Shown here in pieces: positions 6,751 through 13,483 of a stretch of DNA of 64,000 bases. Each line of letters opens with the position of its first letter. Within the stretch, counting starts at the first letter, position 1. Under the pieces are notes generated by a model. That model was not told the origin of the DNA. It worked only from the letters and a program-made list of their open reading frames with translations, and did not search any database. The DNA comes from Vulcanimicrobiia bacterium (GTDB taxonomy: Bacteria > Vulcanimicrobiota > Vulcanimicrobiia > Vulcanimicrobiales > Vulcanimicrobiaceae), in the NCBI GenBank assembly GCA_025934645.1, contig JAICWY010000002.1:1-64000 (forward strand). Direction: 5' to 3'. A program made the position numbers and the translations under genes.

Positions 6751-7142
6751 GTCAGATTCTGCGGGCCGAACGCTCGCGGCAACAGTTCGTCAAGCGTCGT
6801 ACGCTGCGCGCCGCCGGCCTCGGTATAGAACACCGTCAACTCCGGATTGAATTCGTTGAGGAACTGCCGGCACGCGCCGCACGGAACCGTCGCCGTTTCC
6901 GGCGGACCCGCGATCGCGATTGCGTCGAACTCGCGGTAGCCCGCGGTAACGGCGCTCACGACCGCGGCGCGTTCGGCGCACAAGCCGACGCCGTAGCTGG
7001 CGTTCTCGACGTTGACGCCTTCGAACACCGTACCGTCCTTCGCACGCAGCGCCGCGCCGACGTGAAACTTGGAATACGGTGCGTACGCGCGTTTGCGCGC
7101 AGCCTGCGCGCGCTGCATCAGAGCCTCGTCGCTAAACGGCAT
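6747..7142 (-). CDS. cdd: cytidine deaminase
   Basis: Deaminates cytidine and deoxycytidine to uridine forms in pyrimidine salvage. The 131-residue homotetrameric type is recognised by AYAPYSKFHVGAAL near residue 16, NVENASYGVGLCAERAAV (zinc-ligand Cys and catalytic Glu) and PCGACRQFLNEF (two more zinc cysteines). The ATG at 7142 is chosen because it gives the family's normal N-terminus. It overlaps the end of the CBS-domain gene by 11 bp. Cdd adjacent to recO also occurs in Bacillus. Confidence 0.95.
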   Translation of the reverse strand: MPFSDEALMQRAQAARKRAYAPYSKFHVGAALRAKDGTVFEGVNVENASYGVGLCAERAAVVSAVTAGYREFDAIAIAGPPETATVPCGACRQFLNEFNPELTVFYTEAGGAQRTTLDELLPRAFGPQNLT

Positions 7143-8466
7143 CTTCTTCCGGCGGCGCCGCCTCCTGCGCTTCACCCGCGCGGCCGTTGGTGAAGATGCG
7201 CACCGCCATGATGCGACGCCCGCGCATGCGCTCGACGCGGATGCGTGTGTGATCGTCGGCCGTGACCTCTTCGCCCTCGCTCGGAAGGCGCCCGAACAAT
7301 CCGACGGTGTAGCCGCCGATCGTTTCGAACTCTTCATGCGGAAGATGCGTGCCGAGTTTCGCGTTCACGTCTTCGATGTTCACGCCCGAATCCACGATCG
7401 CTTCGTTCGGAGCGACGATACGCAGCGGCTCTTCTTCGCCCTCATCGTGCTCGTCGCGGATCTCACCGACGATCTCTTCCAGCAAATCTTCCATCGTGAC
7501 AAGGCCCGCCGTACCGCCGTATTCGTCGACGACGATCGCCATGGAAAACTTGTCGCGCTGCATCTCGCGCAGCAGTTCGGCGATCTTCTTGTTCTCCGGC
7601 ACGTGCGTCACCGGGCGCATCAGCGTGCGCAGCGGCGTTGTGGCAAGCGATCCGTTCGCCAGCGCGATCAGCAGCTCTCGGTCGTGCACGACGCCTATGA
7701 TGTCGTCTTTCGATTCCTGATAGATCGGCAGTTTGGAGTAGCCTTCGGCTATCACCAAATCCAGCGCGCGGCGCGGCGAGTCGTCCACGGAAACCGCGAC
7801 GACGTTCGGACGCGGCGTCATGACCTCGCGCACGATCGTGTCGCCGAACTCGATGATCGAATGGATCATCTCGCGCTCTTGCTCTTCGAGGACGTTCTGC
7901 TCGGCGCCGACGTTGACGATCGTGCGGATATCTTCTTCGGTGACGAACAAATTATGCGCGTGCTTGATGCCGAGCGGATGGAGAATCGCGTTGGTCAGAA
8001 ACTGGAAGAGATAGACCAGCGGCGTGAGCAGCCACGCTACGCGTCCCATGGTCGGTGCAAGGCGCAGCGCCCAGCGTTCCGAGTCCGAGACCGCGACCGT
8101 CTTGGGAATGATCTCGCCGAAGAGCAGCAGCACGAACGCCATGACGACCGTCGAGATGATGGCGCCGTTCGGCAGCCCGGCTTCGATAAAGACATAGGTG
8201 GCCAGCGAGTCCGCGATCAGCAGCACGATCGTGTTGCCGATGAGAATCGAGGTCAGAAATCGGTTCCGGTCTTCGGTGAGTTTGACGACCGCGCCGGCGC
8301 GTTTGATGCCGCGCTCGGCCATGGAGCGAGCGCGAAGCCGTGAGACGCCGACCAGCGCCGCCTCGGACGCCGCGAAAAACGCGGCAAGCAGCACGAGGAT
8401 CACCAGTGCGGCAATTTCGTACGACGGAATCGGGTGAGGGACCGGTTGGCTACTTAGGGGTTCCAA
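7132..8466 (-). CDS. hemolysin C/CorC (CNNM/DUF21) family protein
   Basis: A membrane protein of 444 residues with a DUF21 transmembrane domain (about 15-190, with FAASEAALVGVSRLRA and LLFGEIIPKTVAV), a CBS pair (about 215-335; VMTPRPNVVAVS, MVDEYGGTAGLV-type motif given as VVDEYGGTAGLVTMEDLLEE) and a CorC_HlyC domain to about 430. Such proteins are implicated in Mg or Co efflux; the hemolysin name is historical. The start is TTG at 8466, only 10 nt after a consensus extended -10 box lying in the 3' end of the upstream gene, so the message may be leaderless. Confidence 0.92.
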   Translation of the reverse strand: MEPLSSQPVPHPIPSYEIAALVILVLLAAFFAASEAALVGVSRLRARSMAERGIKRAGAVVKLTEDRNRFLTSILIGNTIVLLIADSLATYVFIEAGLPNGAIISTVVMAFVLLLFGEIIPKTVAVSDSERWALRLAPTMGRVAWLLTPLVYLFQFLTNAILHPLGIKHAHNLFVTEEDIRTIVNVGAEQNVLEEQEREMIHSIIEFGDTIVREVMTPRPNVVAVSVDDSPRRALDLVIAEGYSKLPIYQESKDDIIGVVHDRELLIALANGSLATTPLRTLMRPVTHVPENKKIAELLREMQRDKFSMAIVVDEYGGTAGLVTMEDLLEEIVGEIRDEHDEGEEEPLRIVAPNEAIVDSGVNIEDVNAKLGTHLPHEEFETIGGYTVGLFGRLPSEGEEVTADDHTRIRVERMRGRRIMAVRIFTNGRAGEAQEAAPPEEDAV

Positions 8467-8476
8467 TGCAGGCCCG

Positions 8477-8504
8477 ATTATAGCACAAGGTGGGAACGCA
8501 CCAA
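8477..8504 (-). promoter_or_regulatory. promoter of the hlyC/CorC gene, extended -10
   Basis: On the minus strand TTGGTG (8504-8499), a 16-bp spacer ending TGC, and TATAAT (8482-8477). The -10 includes the stop codon of the upstream kinase gene. The predicted start at about 8470-8468 is 1-4 nt before the TTG start codon at 8466. Confidence 0.75.
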
Positions 8505-9227
8505 GAGGTAGACCGCGAACGCCGTCAGGCCGCCCAGCACGGCGCCCCAGCCGACTTCGAACACGCTGTGGATGCCGGACTCAACGCGGCTCTGTGCGAC
8601 CAGAAAGGCGATGAAGTAGGCCAGCACCGCGACGAGCGGCCGCTGGAAGATGAGCGCGATGCCCGTTGCGGCCGCGAAGGCCAGCGCGGCATGGCCGGAG
8701 ACAGCCCCGCCCTGAAGCGGTGAACCGCGGCCGGTCCAGGCTTTTGCGAAGAGCGTGGCGATCGCCGTGAGCGCCAGCATGACCAGCACGACATTGGCCG
8801 GCACCTGAGCGAGCGCATCGTACACATACTTCCCGCTCTGCTGGATGCCGCGGTAGAACGCCAGGTACCCCACCACAACCGCACCGATGGAGGCGACGAG
8901 CACGGCGCCCGCCGCAGCGTCCTTCGCCGTCTTTGCCAGTGGATGGTGGGCGACGGTGAGCAGATCGACGACCGATTCGATTGCGGTATTGAGCAGTTCG
9001 AGTGCGAGCACGAGCGCGATCGTCAGCACGATCGCGATGACGTAGATGCGCTCCAAGCGCAGCACCAGCGTTGCCAGCAGCACGAGCGCGGAGATCGCCA
9101 AGTGCACGCGCATGTTCGGCTGCGTGCGAACCGCATACATAATGCCGGAGAACGCGTAATGGAACGAACTCCAAAACTTCGTCTCCGCGATGCGGATGTA
9201 GTGCGGCGGTTCTTTAGGCTGATGCAT
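8478..9227 (-). CDS. DgkA-type lipid kinase fused to a PAP2-like domain
   Basis: The first 130 residues are a prokaryotic diacylglycerol/undecaprenol kinase: FHYAFSGIMYAVRTQPNMRVH and the signature ALELLNTAIESVVDLLT, with three membrane helices. Residues about 140-249 form a second membrane domain like PAP2 phosphatases, with degenerate motifs: KAWTGRGSP for KxxxxxxRP, VSGH for PSGH, and SRVESGIHSVFE for SRxxxxxHxxxD. Both domains would act on polyprenyl or diacylglycerol lipids. Loss of the arginine in motif 1 and of the aspartate in motif 3 makes the phosphatase activity uncertain. The ATG at 9227 overlaps ybeY by 14 bp. Confidence 0.88.
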   Translation of the reverse strand: MHQPKEPPHYIRIAETKFWSSFHYAFSGIMYAVRTQPNMRVHLAISALVLLATLVLRLERIYVIAIVLTIALVLALELLNTAIESVVDLLTVAHHPLAKTAKDAAAGAVLVASIGAVVVGYLAFYRGIQQSGKYVYDALAQVPANVVLVMLALTAIATLFAKAWTGRGSPLQGGAVSGHAALAFAAATGIALIFQRPLVAVLAYFIAFLVAQSRVESGIHSVFEVGWGAVLGGLTAFAVYLLVRSHLVL

Positions 9228-9681
9228 GATCGTCGTACGGCCACGGCATGCCGATCGCAGCCGCAAGGCGGCGTTCTTCGGCTTCCATCCGGGTGCGCTC
9301 GTCCGGTTCTTCGTGGTCGTGCCCCAGCACGTGCAGCACGCCGTGAATCAGCAGGCGGTAGATCTCGTTTTGCAGCGGCGCGTCATACTCCGCCGCTTGC
9401 CTGCGCGCGGTGTCCACGCTGATGACGATATCGCCCAGCAACCGTTCCGCATGCGGATGCGCCTCTTCGCCCGGCTCGTAGAGCGGGAAACTCAGCACGT
9501 CGGTCGGCTTGTCCTTGCCGCGGTGCTCGCGGTTGAGCGCGTGAATTTCGGTGTCGTCGACGAGCGAGATCGAGATCGCCGAATCCCCCTCTTCCACTTC
9601 ACGCAGCAAGGTGCGCGCAACGGTTTTCAAGCGCCGCGTGTCCACGCCGCTCTTCTTGACTTCGCTGCGAAAATAGATCAC
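9214..9681 (-). CDS. ybeY: endoribonuclease YbeY (16S rRNA maturation factor)
   Basis: A zinc endoribonuclease needed for 16S rRNA 3' end processing and ribosome quality control. The 155-residue product has LNREHRGKDKPTDVLSFPL near residue 47, LGDIVISVDTA, and the zinc motif HGVLHVLGHDH (HxxxHxxxxxH). GTG at 9681 is chosen because it overlaps the phoH stop as GTGA; the longer open frame upstream is phoH in another register. phoH-ybeY adjacency is widespread. Confidence 0.95.
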   Translation of the reverse strand: MIYFRSEVKKSGVDTRRLKTVARTLLREVEEGDSAISISLVDDTEIHALNREHRGKDKPTDVLSFPLYEPGEEAHPHAERLLGDIVISVDTARRQAAEYDAPLQNEIYRLLIHGVLHVLGHDHEEPDERTRMEAEERRLAAAIGMPWPYDDHASA

Positions 9682-10634
9682 GGCGCGCTCGCTTCGGCCG
9701 CGTACGCGCGGATGATGCGCGAGACGAGTGGATGGCGCACGACATCCGTTTCGTTCAATTCCACGATGGCGATGTCGGGAATGCCGCCGAAGCGGCGCGG
9801 CACTTCGAGCAGCCCGCTCGACGCGCCGCCCGGCAAATCGATCTGCGTAACATCGCCGTTGACGATCATCTTGGATCCGGCGCCTAGGCGCGTCAAAAAC
9901 ATCTTGAGCTGATCTCGCGTCGCATTCTGCGCTTCGTCCAAAATGATGAATGCTTCGGAAAGCGTCCGTCCGCGCATGTACGCGAGCGGGGCGACTTCGA
10001 TGATGCCGCGCTCCAAATAGCGCGCTACGACCGTGTCGTCGAGCAGTTCCGCAAGCGAATCGTACAGCGGACGCATGTACGGATCGACTTTCTCTTTCAA
10101 ATCGCCGGGAAGGAACCCGAGTCGTTCGCCGGCCTCGACAGCGGGCCGGCACAGAATGAGGCGTGAGACTTCGCGCGCGCGCAGCGCCCGCACCGCCATA
10201 ACGACGGCGAGAAACGTTTTTCCGGTACCTGCGGGACCGATGCCGAACGTGAGCGTGTTCTGCTGGATCGCGTCGACGAACGCCCGCTGGCCGGCGGTTT
10301 TCGGACGGATCTCCCGGCCGCGCTGCGAGCGGTAGAGCGTCTCGGGCAGCGCAGTTTGTTTGCCGCCGCGCCGCACGTCGGACGCGGCGAGTGCAACGTC
10401 GTCGGGCGTTACCTGCGCACCGCGAACCGCCGCGTCAAGAACGCGCCGCACTACGTCGTAGGCTTGTTCGACCGCGCTGCCTTCACCGTGCACGACGAGC
10501 CGGTTGCCGTCGACGCGCAGGGAAACCGAAAGAGCGTCTTCGAGAGCCGAGAGATTTTGATCGAATTTTCCGAACAGGCGGAAGTGATCGTTCAGCTCGC
10601 TCAGATCGACGGTTCGTTCGGTTGTTGATTCCAG
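9678..10634 (-). CDS. phoH: PhoH-like ATPase
   Basis: A RecA-like ATPase of about 318 residues, probably RNA-related. It has Walker A GIGPAGTGKTFLA, Walker B FIILDEAQNA, and the family segments CRPAVEAGERLGFLPGDLKEK and VNGDVTQIDLP. A start at GTG 10493 would remove the conserved N-terminal region (LNDHFRLFGKFDQNL... to residue 47). No ATG, GTG or TTG lies in frame upstream, but a CTG at 10634 sits 8 nt after a strong GAGGGAG ribosome-binding site, and the gene then overlaps the small upstream gene by 34 bp. I therefore annotate a CTG start; this is inference. Confidence 0.9.
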   Translation of the reverse strand: MESTTERTVDLSELNDHFRLFGKFDQNLSALEDALSVSLRVDGNRLVVHGEGSAVEQAYDVVRRVLDAAVRGAQVTPDDVALAASDVRRGGKQTALPETLYRSQRGREIRPKTAGQRAFVDAIQQNTLTFGIGPAGTGKTFLAVVMAVRALRAREVSRLILCRPAVEAGERLGFLPGDLKEKVDPYMRPLYDSLAELLDDTVVARYLERGIIEVAPLAYMRGRTLSEAFIILDEAQNATRDQLKMFLTRLGAGSKMIVNGDVTQIDLPGGASSGLLEVPRRFGGIPDIAIVELNETDVVRHPLVSRIIRAYAAEASAP

Positions 10635-10912
10635 AGTCCAGGCTCCCTCAAGGCTGCCGGCGGGTTGAGCACTTCGGCGGCTATCACCGCTCGAAGCAAA
10701 CTGTTCCCATCTTCGAACATTCCTTGCAAAAGCCCGGTCGCCCGGACCGGTGCAGCCCCGTGCGGCGCCCTCGCCGCGACTGCCGCCGGCGGCGTCGGCG
10801 CGGGGGCAGCGCTTACTTTTGGCGCTGCCTTCGGCTGCGGCTGCGGCGCCGGTTGTGCCGGCTCGGGCGCCGCGTTCTTGAGCGCTTCGAGCGCCGCGAA
10901 GATCGCGTCCAC
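10601..10912 (-). CDS. small Ala/Pro-rich protein between floA and phoH
   Basis: A 103-residue protein of unknown function. Residues 1-12 form a short helix (MDAIFAALEALK); residues 13-60 are an Ala/Pro/Gln-rich linker; residues about 60-92 look like a folded helical tail (LLQGMFEDGNSLLRAVIAAE). The GTG start lies just after the floA stop, and the 3' end overlaps phoH. Bacillus has small genes (yqfB, yqfC) at the corresponding place, but I see no sequence resemblance. Probably a partner of the flotillin or of PhoH. Confidence 0.65.
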   Translation of the reverse strand: MDAIFAALEALKNAAPEPAQPAPQPQPKAAPKVSAAPAPTPPAAVAARAPHGAAPVRATGLLQGMFEDGNSLLRAVIAAEVLNPPAALREPGLWNQQPNEPSI

Positions 10913-10913
10913 G

Positions 10914-11927
10914 CTAGGAGGGTTTCGACGGCGGCGGCAGCGTTGTCGAACCGTTTTCAGTGGAGGCGTTCACGCTGGTGGAGATCGATCCGCGCATGTC
11001 GGAGTCGGATTGGATGTTCTTCATGCGGTAATAATCCATCACGCCCAGGTTGCCCGACCGAAAGGCCTCCGCGATCGCTTGCGGCACGTTCGCTTCCGCT
11101 TCTACCACTTTGGCCCGCATGCGCTGAGTCTCGGCCTTCATCTCTTGTTCGGCCGCTTGCGCCGCGTATTGACGTTCGGAAGCTTTGGCTTGCGCGATAC
11201 GGCGGTCCGCTTCGGCCTGCGACATCTGCAATTCCGCACCGATGTTCTTACCGACGTCCACGTCGGCGATGTCGATCGAAACGATCTCGAATGCCGTTCC
11301 CGCATCCAGACCTTTCGCGAGCACGGTTTTGCTGATGCGGTCCGGATACTCCAGCACTTCTTTGTGGTCCACGGCCGCGCCGACGGCGGACACGACGCCT
11401 TCGCCGACGCGCGCGACGATCGTCGGTTCGCCGGCGCCGCCGACGTAGCGGTCCAGATTACTGCGCACCGTGATTCGCGCTTTTACGTTGAGCTGAATGC
11501 CGTTTTGCGCGACGCCTTGGAAGATCGGCGTCTCGATCACTTTCGGATTGACCGAGGTTTGCAGCGCTTCGAGGACGTTGCGTCCGGCAAGGTCGATCGC
11601 TGCGGCGCGCTGCCATTCCAGCGGAATCTGCGCGCGCTGGGCTGCGATCATCGCCAGAACCACGTTCTCGACATTGCCGCCGGCAAGATAATGCGATTGC
11701 ATTTGTTCGACCGACAGATCCAAGCCGGCTTTGCGCGAGCGCACCAGATTATTGACGATGACGCCGGGCGGAATGCCGATGATGCGCATACGGATGAGTG
11801 CGCTGATCGAAAGAGGAACGCCGGCCGCGACTGTGCGCAGCCACAACCCTACCGGAAAATAATACAGCAGGGTAAAGAACAGAATGATTGCGACGAAAAA
11901 CAGAATCGTCGCGCCGACTGCGACCAC
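10914..11927 (-). CDS. floA: flotillin-like protein FloA
   Basis: A membrane-scaffold protein that organises functional membrane microdomains. The 337 residues comprise an N-terminal hydrophobic hairpin (about 5-45), then the SPFH-like region ([55 protein letters not shown]) and a long Ala/Glu-rich helical part (about 230-290) with EA repeats typical of flotillin oligomerisation. Adjacent to nfeD upstream with 3 nt between genes, the usual partner arrangement. Confidence 0.95.
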   Translation of the reverse strand: MVAVGATILFFVAIILFFTLLYYFPVGLWLRTVAAGVPLSISALIRMRIIGIPPGVIVNNLVRSRKAGLDLSVEQMQSHYLAGGNVENVVLAMIAAQRAQIPLEWQRAAAIDLAGRNVLEALQTSVNPKVIETPIFQGVAQNGIQLNVKARITVRSNLDRYVGGAGEPTIVARVGEGVVSAVGAAVDHKEVLEYPDRISKTVLAKGLDAGTAFEIVSIDIADVDVGKNIGAELQMSQAEADRRIAQAKASERQYAAQAAEQEMKAETQRMRAKVVEAEANVPQAIAEAFRSGNLGVMDYYRMKNIQSDSDMRGSISTSVNASTENGSTTLPPPSKPS

Positions 11928-11930
11928 GTC

Positions 11931-12599
11931 TTACTCCTTGTAGCTCGGAAGCGAGATGGGTTCCACGAAGATGCGCGCTCCCTCGACGCGCGTTACGCGG
12001 ACCGGAGTCCCCGCGGGAATAAACTCGCCGGCCGTCAGCACGTCGACACGCTCGCCGTCGACGATCGCAACGCCCGCCGGGCGCAGATACGAATGCGCTA
12101 CGCCGGTCTTGCCCCGCAGCGCGCTACGGTCGGTGCTTGTGACATAGTCAGCGCCTTGCACGCCGGCAAACGTGAGCTTCGCGATCCAAGCGTTTTCAGG
12201 AATCGCACGCGTGGCCAAATAGAATAGGATGACAGTCAGGATGATCGCCGTCGCAACGGTTTGCACCGCGATGAAGAACATCGGGACGCCGAGCGGGCCG
12301 AAAGCCAGCAGCGTCGCGGCCAGCAACGCTATGGCGCCAAGCACGCCGGGTGCGCCGTGCCCGGGGACGACGTGCAGCTCCCACAGGATGCCGAGCAGCC
12401 CCAGAAACGCCAGGACGACAACAAACGCGCCGGCGCCGCCGGCGACGTGCGCACCGAAAAAGAGTGCGAGCGCGGCAAGCGCGATGATTCCGGCAACGCC
12501 GTGGAGGGTCTGCATCTCGAGCAGCAAGCCAAGTAAGCCGATTGTTAAAAGCAATCCGCTTACGTACACGTTCGTGGCGACCAAATGCACGAAGTCCAT
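11931..12599 (-). CDS. NfeD family membrane protein
   Basis: NfeD proteins pair with flotillin/stomatin scaffolds. This 222-residue form lacks the ClpP-like serine protease half of long NfeD proteins. It has four or five membrane segments up to about residue 145 (LLLTIGLLGLLLEMQTLHG, GGAGAFVVVLAFLGLLGIL) and a C-terminal OB fold (LRGKTGVAHSYLRPAGVAIVDGERVDV ending at EPISL). The ATG at 12599 lies 14 nt after a perfect 9-bp palindromic hairpin. The downstream gene is floA. Confidence 0.92.
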   Translation of the reverse strand: MDFVHLVATNVYVSGLLLTIGLLGLLLEMQTLHGVAGIIALAALALFFGAHVAGGAGAFVVVLAFLGLLGILWELHVVPGHGAPGVLGAIALLAATLLAFGPLGVPMFFIAVQTVATAIILTVILFYLATRAIPENAWIAKLTFAGVQGADYVTSTDRSALRGKTGVAHSYLRPAGVAIVDGERVDVLTAGEFIPAGTPVRVTRVEGARIFVEPISLPSYKE

Positions 12600-12612
12600 G
12601 ACTCGAGCTACC

Positions 12613-12633
12613 GTAACTTTCTGTGAAAGTTAC
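12613..12633 (-). promoter_or_regulatory. perfect palindrome upstream of nfeD-floA
   Basis: GTAACTTTC-3 nt-GAAAGTTAC, a 9-bp perfect inverted repeat 13 nt before the nfeD ATG. It could be a repressor operator or a 5' UTR hairpin. Its AT-rich composition stands out from its surroundings. Confidence 0.5.
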
Positions 12634-12643
12634 TTGTTTAACA

Positions 12644-12741
12644 GGCGCTTCGGCCGAGCCTGCGCGCCCCCAATCTGCGATGGGGCCCCCGGGGAGACGG
12701 AAGCGGAATAGAAAAGGCTCCGTTACGACGGAGCCTTTTCA
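12644..12741 (+). repeat. structured intergenic repeat, copy A
   Basis: About 98 bp nearly identical to 30288-30385. Order of parts: GGCGCTTCGGCCGAGCC, a C-rich run, a hairpin of the form CCCC(A)ATC-TGC-GATGGGG, CCCGGGGAGACGGAA, GGAATAG, and a terminator stem. It lies between yqeY and nfeD (both minus strand). The terminator part probably ends rpsU-yqeY transcripts; the role of the rest is unknown. Confidence 0.8.
12711..12740 (-). terminator. terminator after rpsU-yqeY (repeat copy A)
   Basis: AAAAGGCTCCG-TTACGA-CGGAGCCTTTT is symmetrical, with A/T runs on both sides, and can stop transcription in either direction. It lies 22 nt past the yqeY stop codon. Confidence 0.85.
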
Positions 12742-12761
12742 TTGTTTGACTGATTTAAGCG

Positions 12762-13205
12762 CTACGTAAGCTCTTCGGTTACTATTTGGCGGACCAGATT
12801 GCCGTCGGCGAGGCCTTTGAGCTGGGCCATGGCGGCCTTCATGACGGAGCCCTGATTGCGGCTGCCCTGGGGCAGTTCCGTCACAATACCTTTGACGATC
12901 TCCCGGACTTCTTCGGGCGACTTTTGCGCGGGCAAATACGCCATGAGGATGTCGCGCTCGCGCGCCTCTTTGTCGGCCAGCTCTTGGCGGCCGGCCTTGG
13001 AGAATTCGGCATACGAATCGTTGCGCTGCTTGACTTGCTTGCGGACGACGTCCAGCTCGTCGGACTCGCTGAGCTCTGCGCCGGCCTCGGTCCGCTTGTA
13101 GGTAAAACCGGAAAGGGCCGACCGCAGCGTGTCGACCCGAAGTTGATCCCGTGCCTTCATCGCGACCTTGAGGTCGTCGGCGATGCGGTCTTTGAGCGCG
13201 GCCAT
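12762..13205 (-). CDS. yqeY: GatB/YqeY domain protein
   Basis: A 147-residue YqeY protein, resembling the tRNA-binding tail of the amidotransferase GatB; probably acts in tRNA-dependent amidation or tRNA handling. Seen: IADDLKVAMKARDQLRVDTLR at the start (20 of its residues shown in part), KQRNDSYAEFSKAGR, EARERDILMAYLP and a Gln-rich RNQGSVMKAAM end typical of the family. The ATG at 13205 overlaps the rpsU stop as TAATG. The rpsU-yqeY pair is conserved in Firmicutes and other phyla. Confidence 0.94.
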   Translation of the reverse strand: MAALKDRIADDLKVAMKARDQLRVDTLRSALSGFTYKRTEAGAELSESDELDVVRKQVKQRNDSYAEFSKAGRQELADKEARERDILMAYLPAQKSPEEVREIVKGIVTELPQGSRNQGSVMKAAMAQLKGLADGNLVRQIVTEELT

Positions 13206-13375
13206 TAGGCGCGGCGCTTGCGAGCGGCTGCCGATTTTTTCTTGCGGCGGACGCTGGGTTTTTCGTAGTGCTCGTGCTTGCGCGCTTCCGCCAGCACACC
13301 CGCTTTTTGGGTGGCTTTCTTGAAACGGCGCAGCGCGCTCTCGATCGATTCGCCCGGAGCTACGCGTACTTCCAT
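13205..13375 (-). CDS. rpsU: 30S ribosomal protein S21
   Basis: A 56-residue, strongly basic ribosomal protein. The sequence begins [20 protein letters not shown] and ends in an Arg/Lys/Ala tail ([12 protein letters not shown]), as in S21, with [15 protein letters not shown] in the middle. Short, but the coding call is secure because of family similarity and the TAATG coupling to yqeY. A good sigma-70-type promoter lies about 75 nt upstream. Confidence 0.95.
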   Translation of the reverse strand: MEVRVAPGESIESALRRFKKATQKAGVLAEARKHEHYEKPSVRRKKKSAAARKRRA

Positions 13376-13450
13376 TCTTTACAACCCTCCCTTCGTGCGG
13401 GTGCGCGGGGCGCACCAAAGATTCCGGAGCCCGCATGGACTCCGACGCAG

Positions 13451-13479
13451 ACGATAGCACACTCCGGCTGGGGGTGCAA
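13451..13479 (-). promoter_or_regulatory. promoter of rpsU-yqeY
   Basis: On the minus strand TTGCAC (13479-13474), a 17-bp spacer, and TATCGT (13456-13451) preceded by TGC (extended -10). The predicted start near 13444 gives a leader of about 70 nt for rpsU. Confidence 0.8.
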
Positions 13480-13483
13480 CTTC

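Noticed and set aside
7069-8343. Long plus-strand frame opposite the hlyC/CorC gene
   Set aside because: Composition is Arg/His/Asp shadow sequence, and the opposite strand has a clear CBS/DUF21 protein with all motifs.
10665-12227. Long plus-strand frame opposite floA and nfeD
   Set aside because: No family features; full match of the opposite strand to FloA and NfeD.
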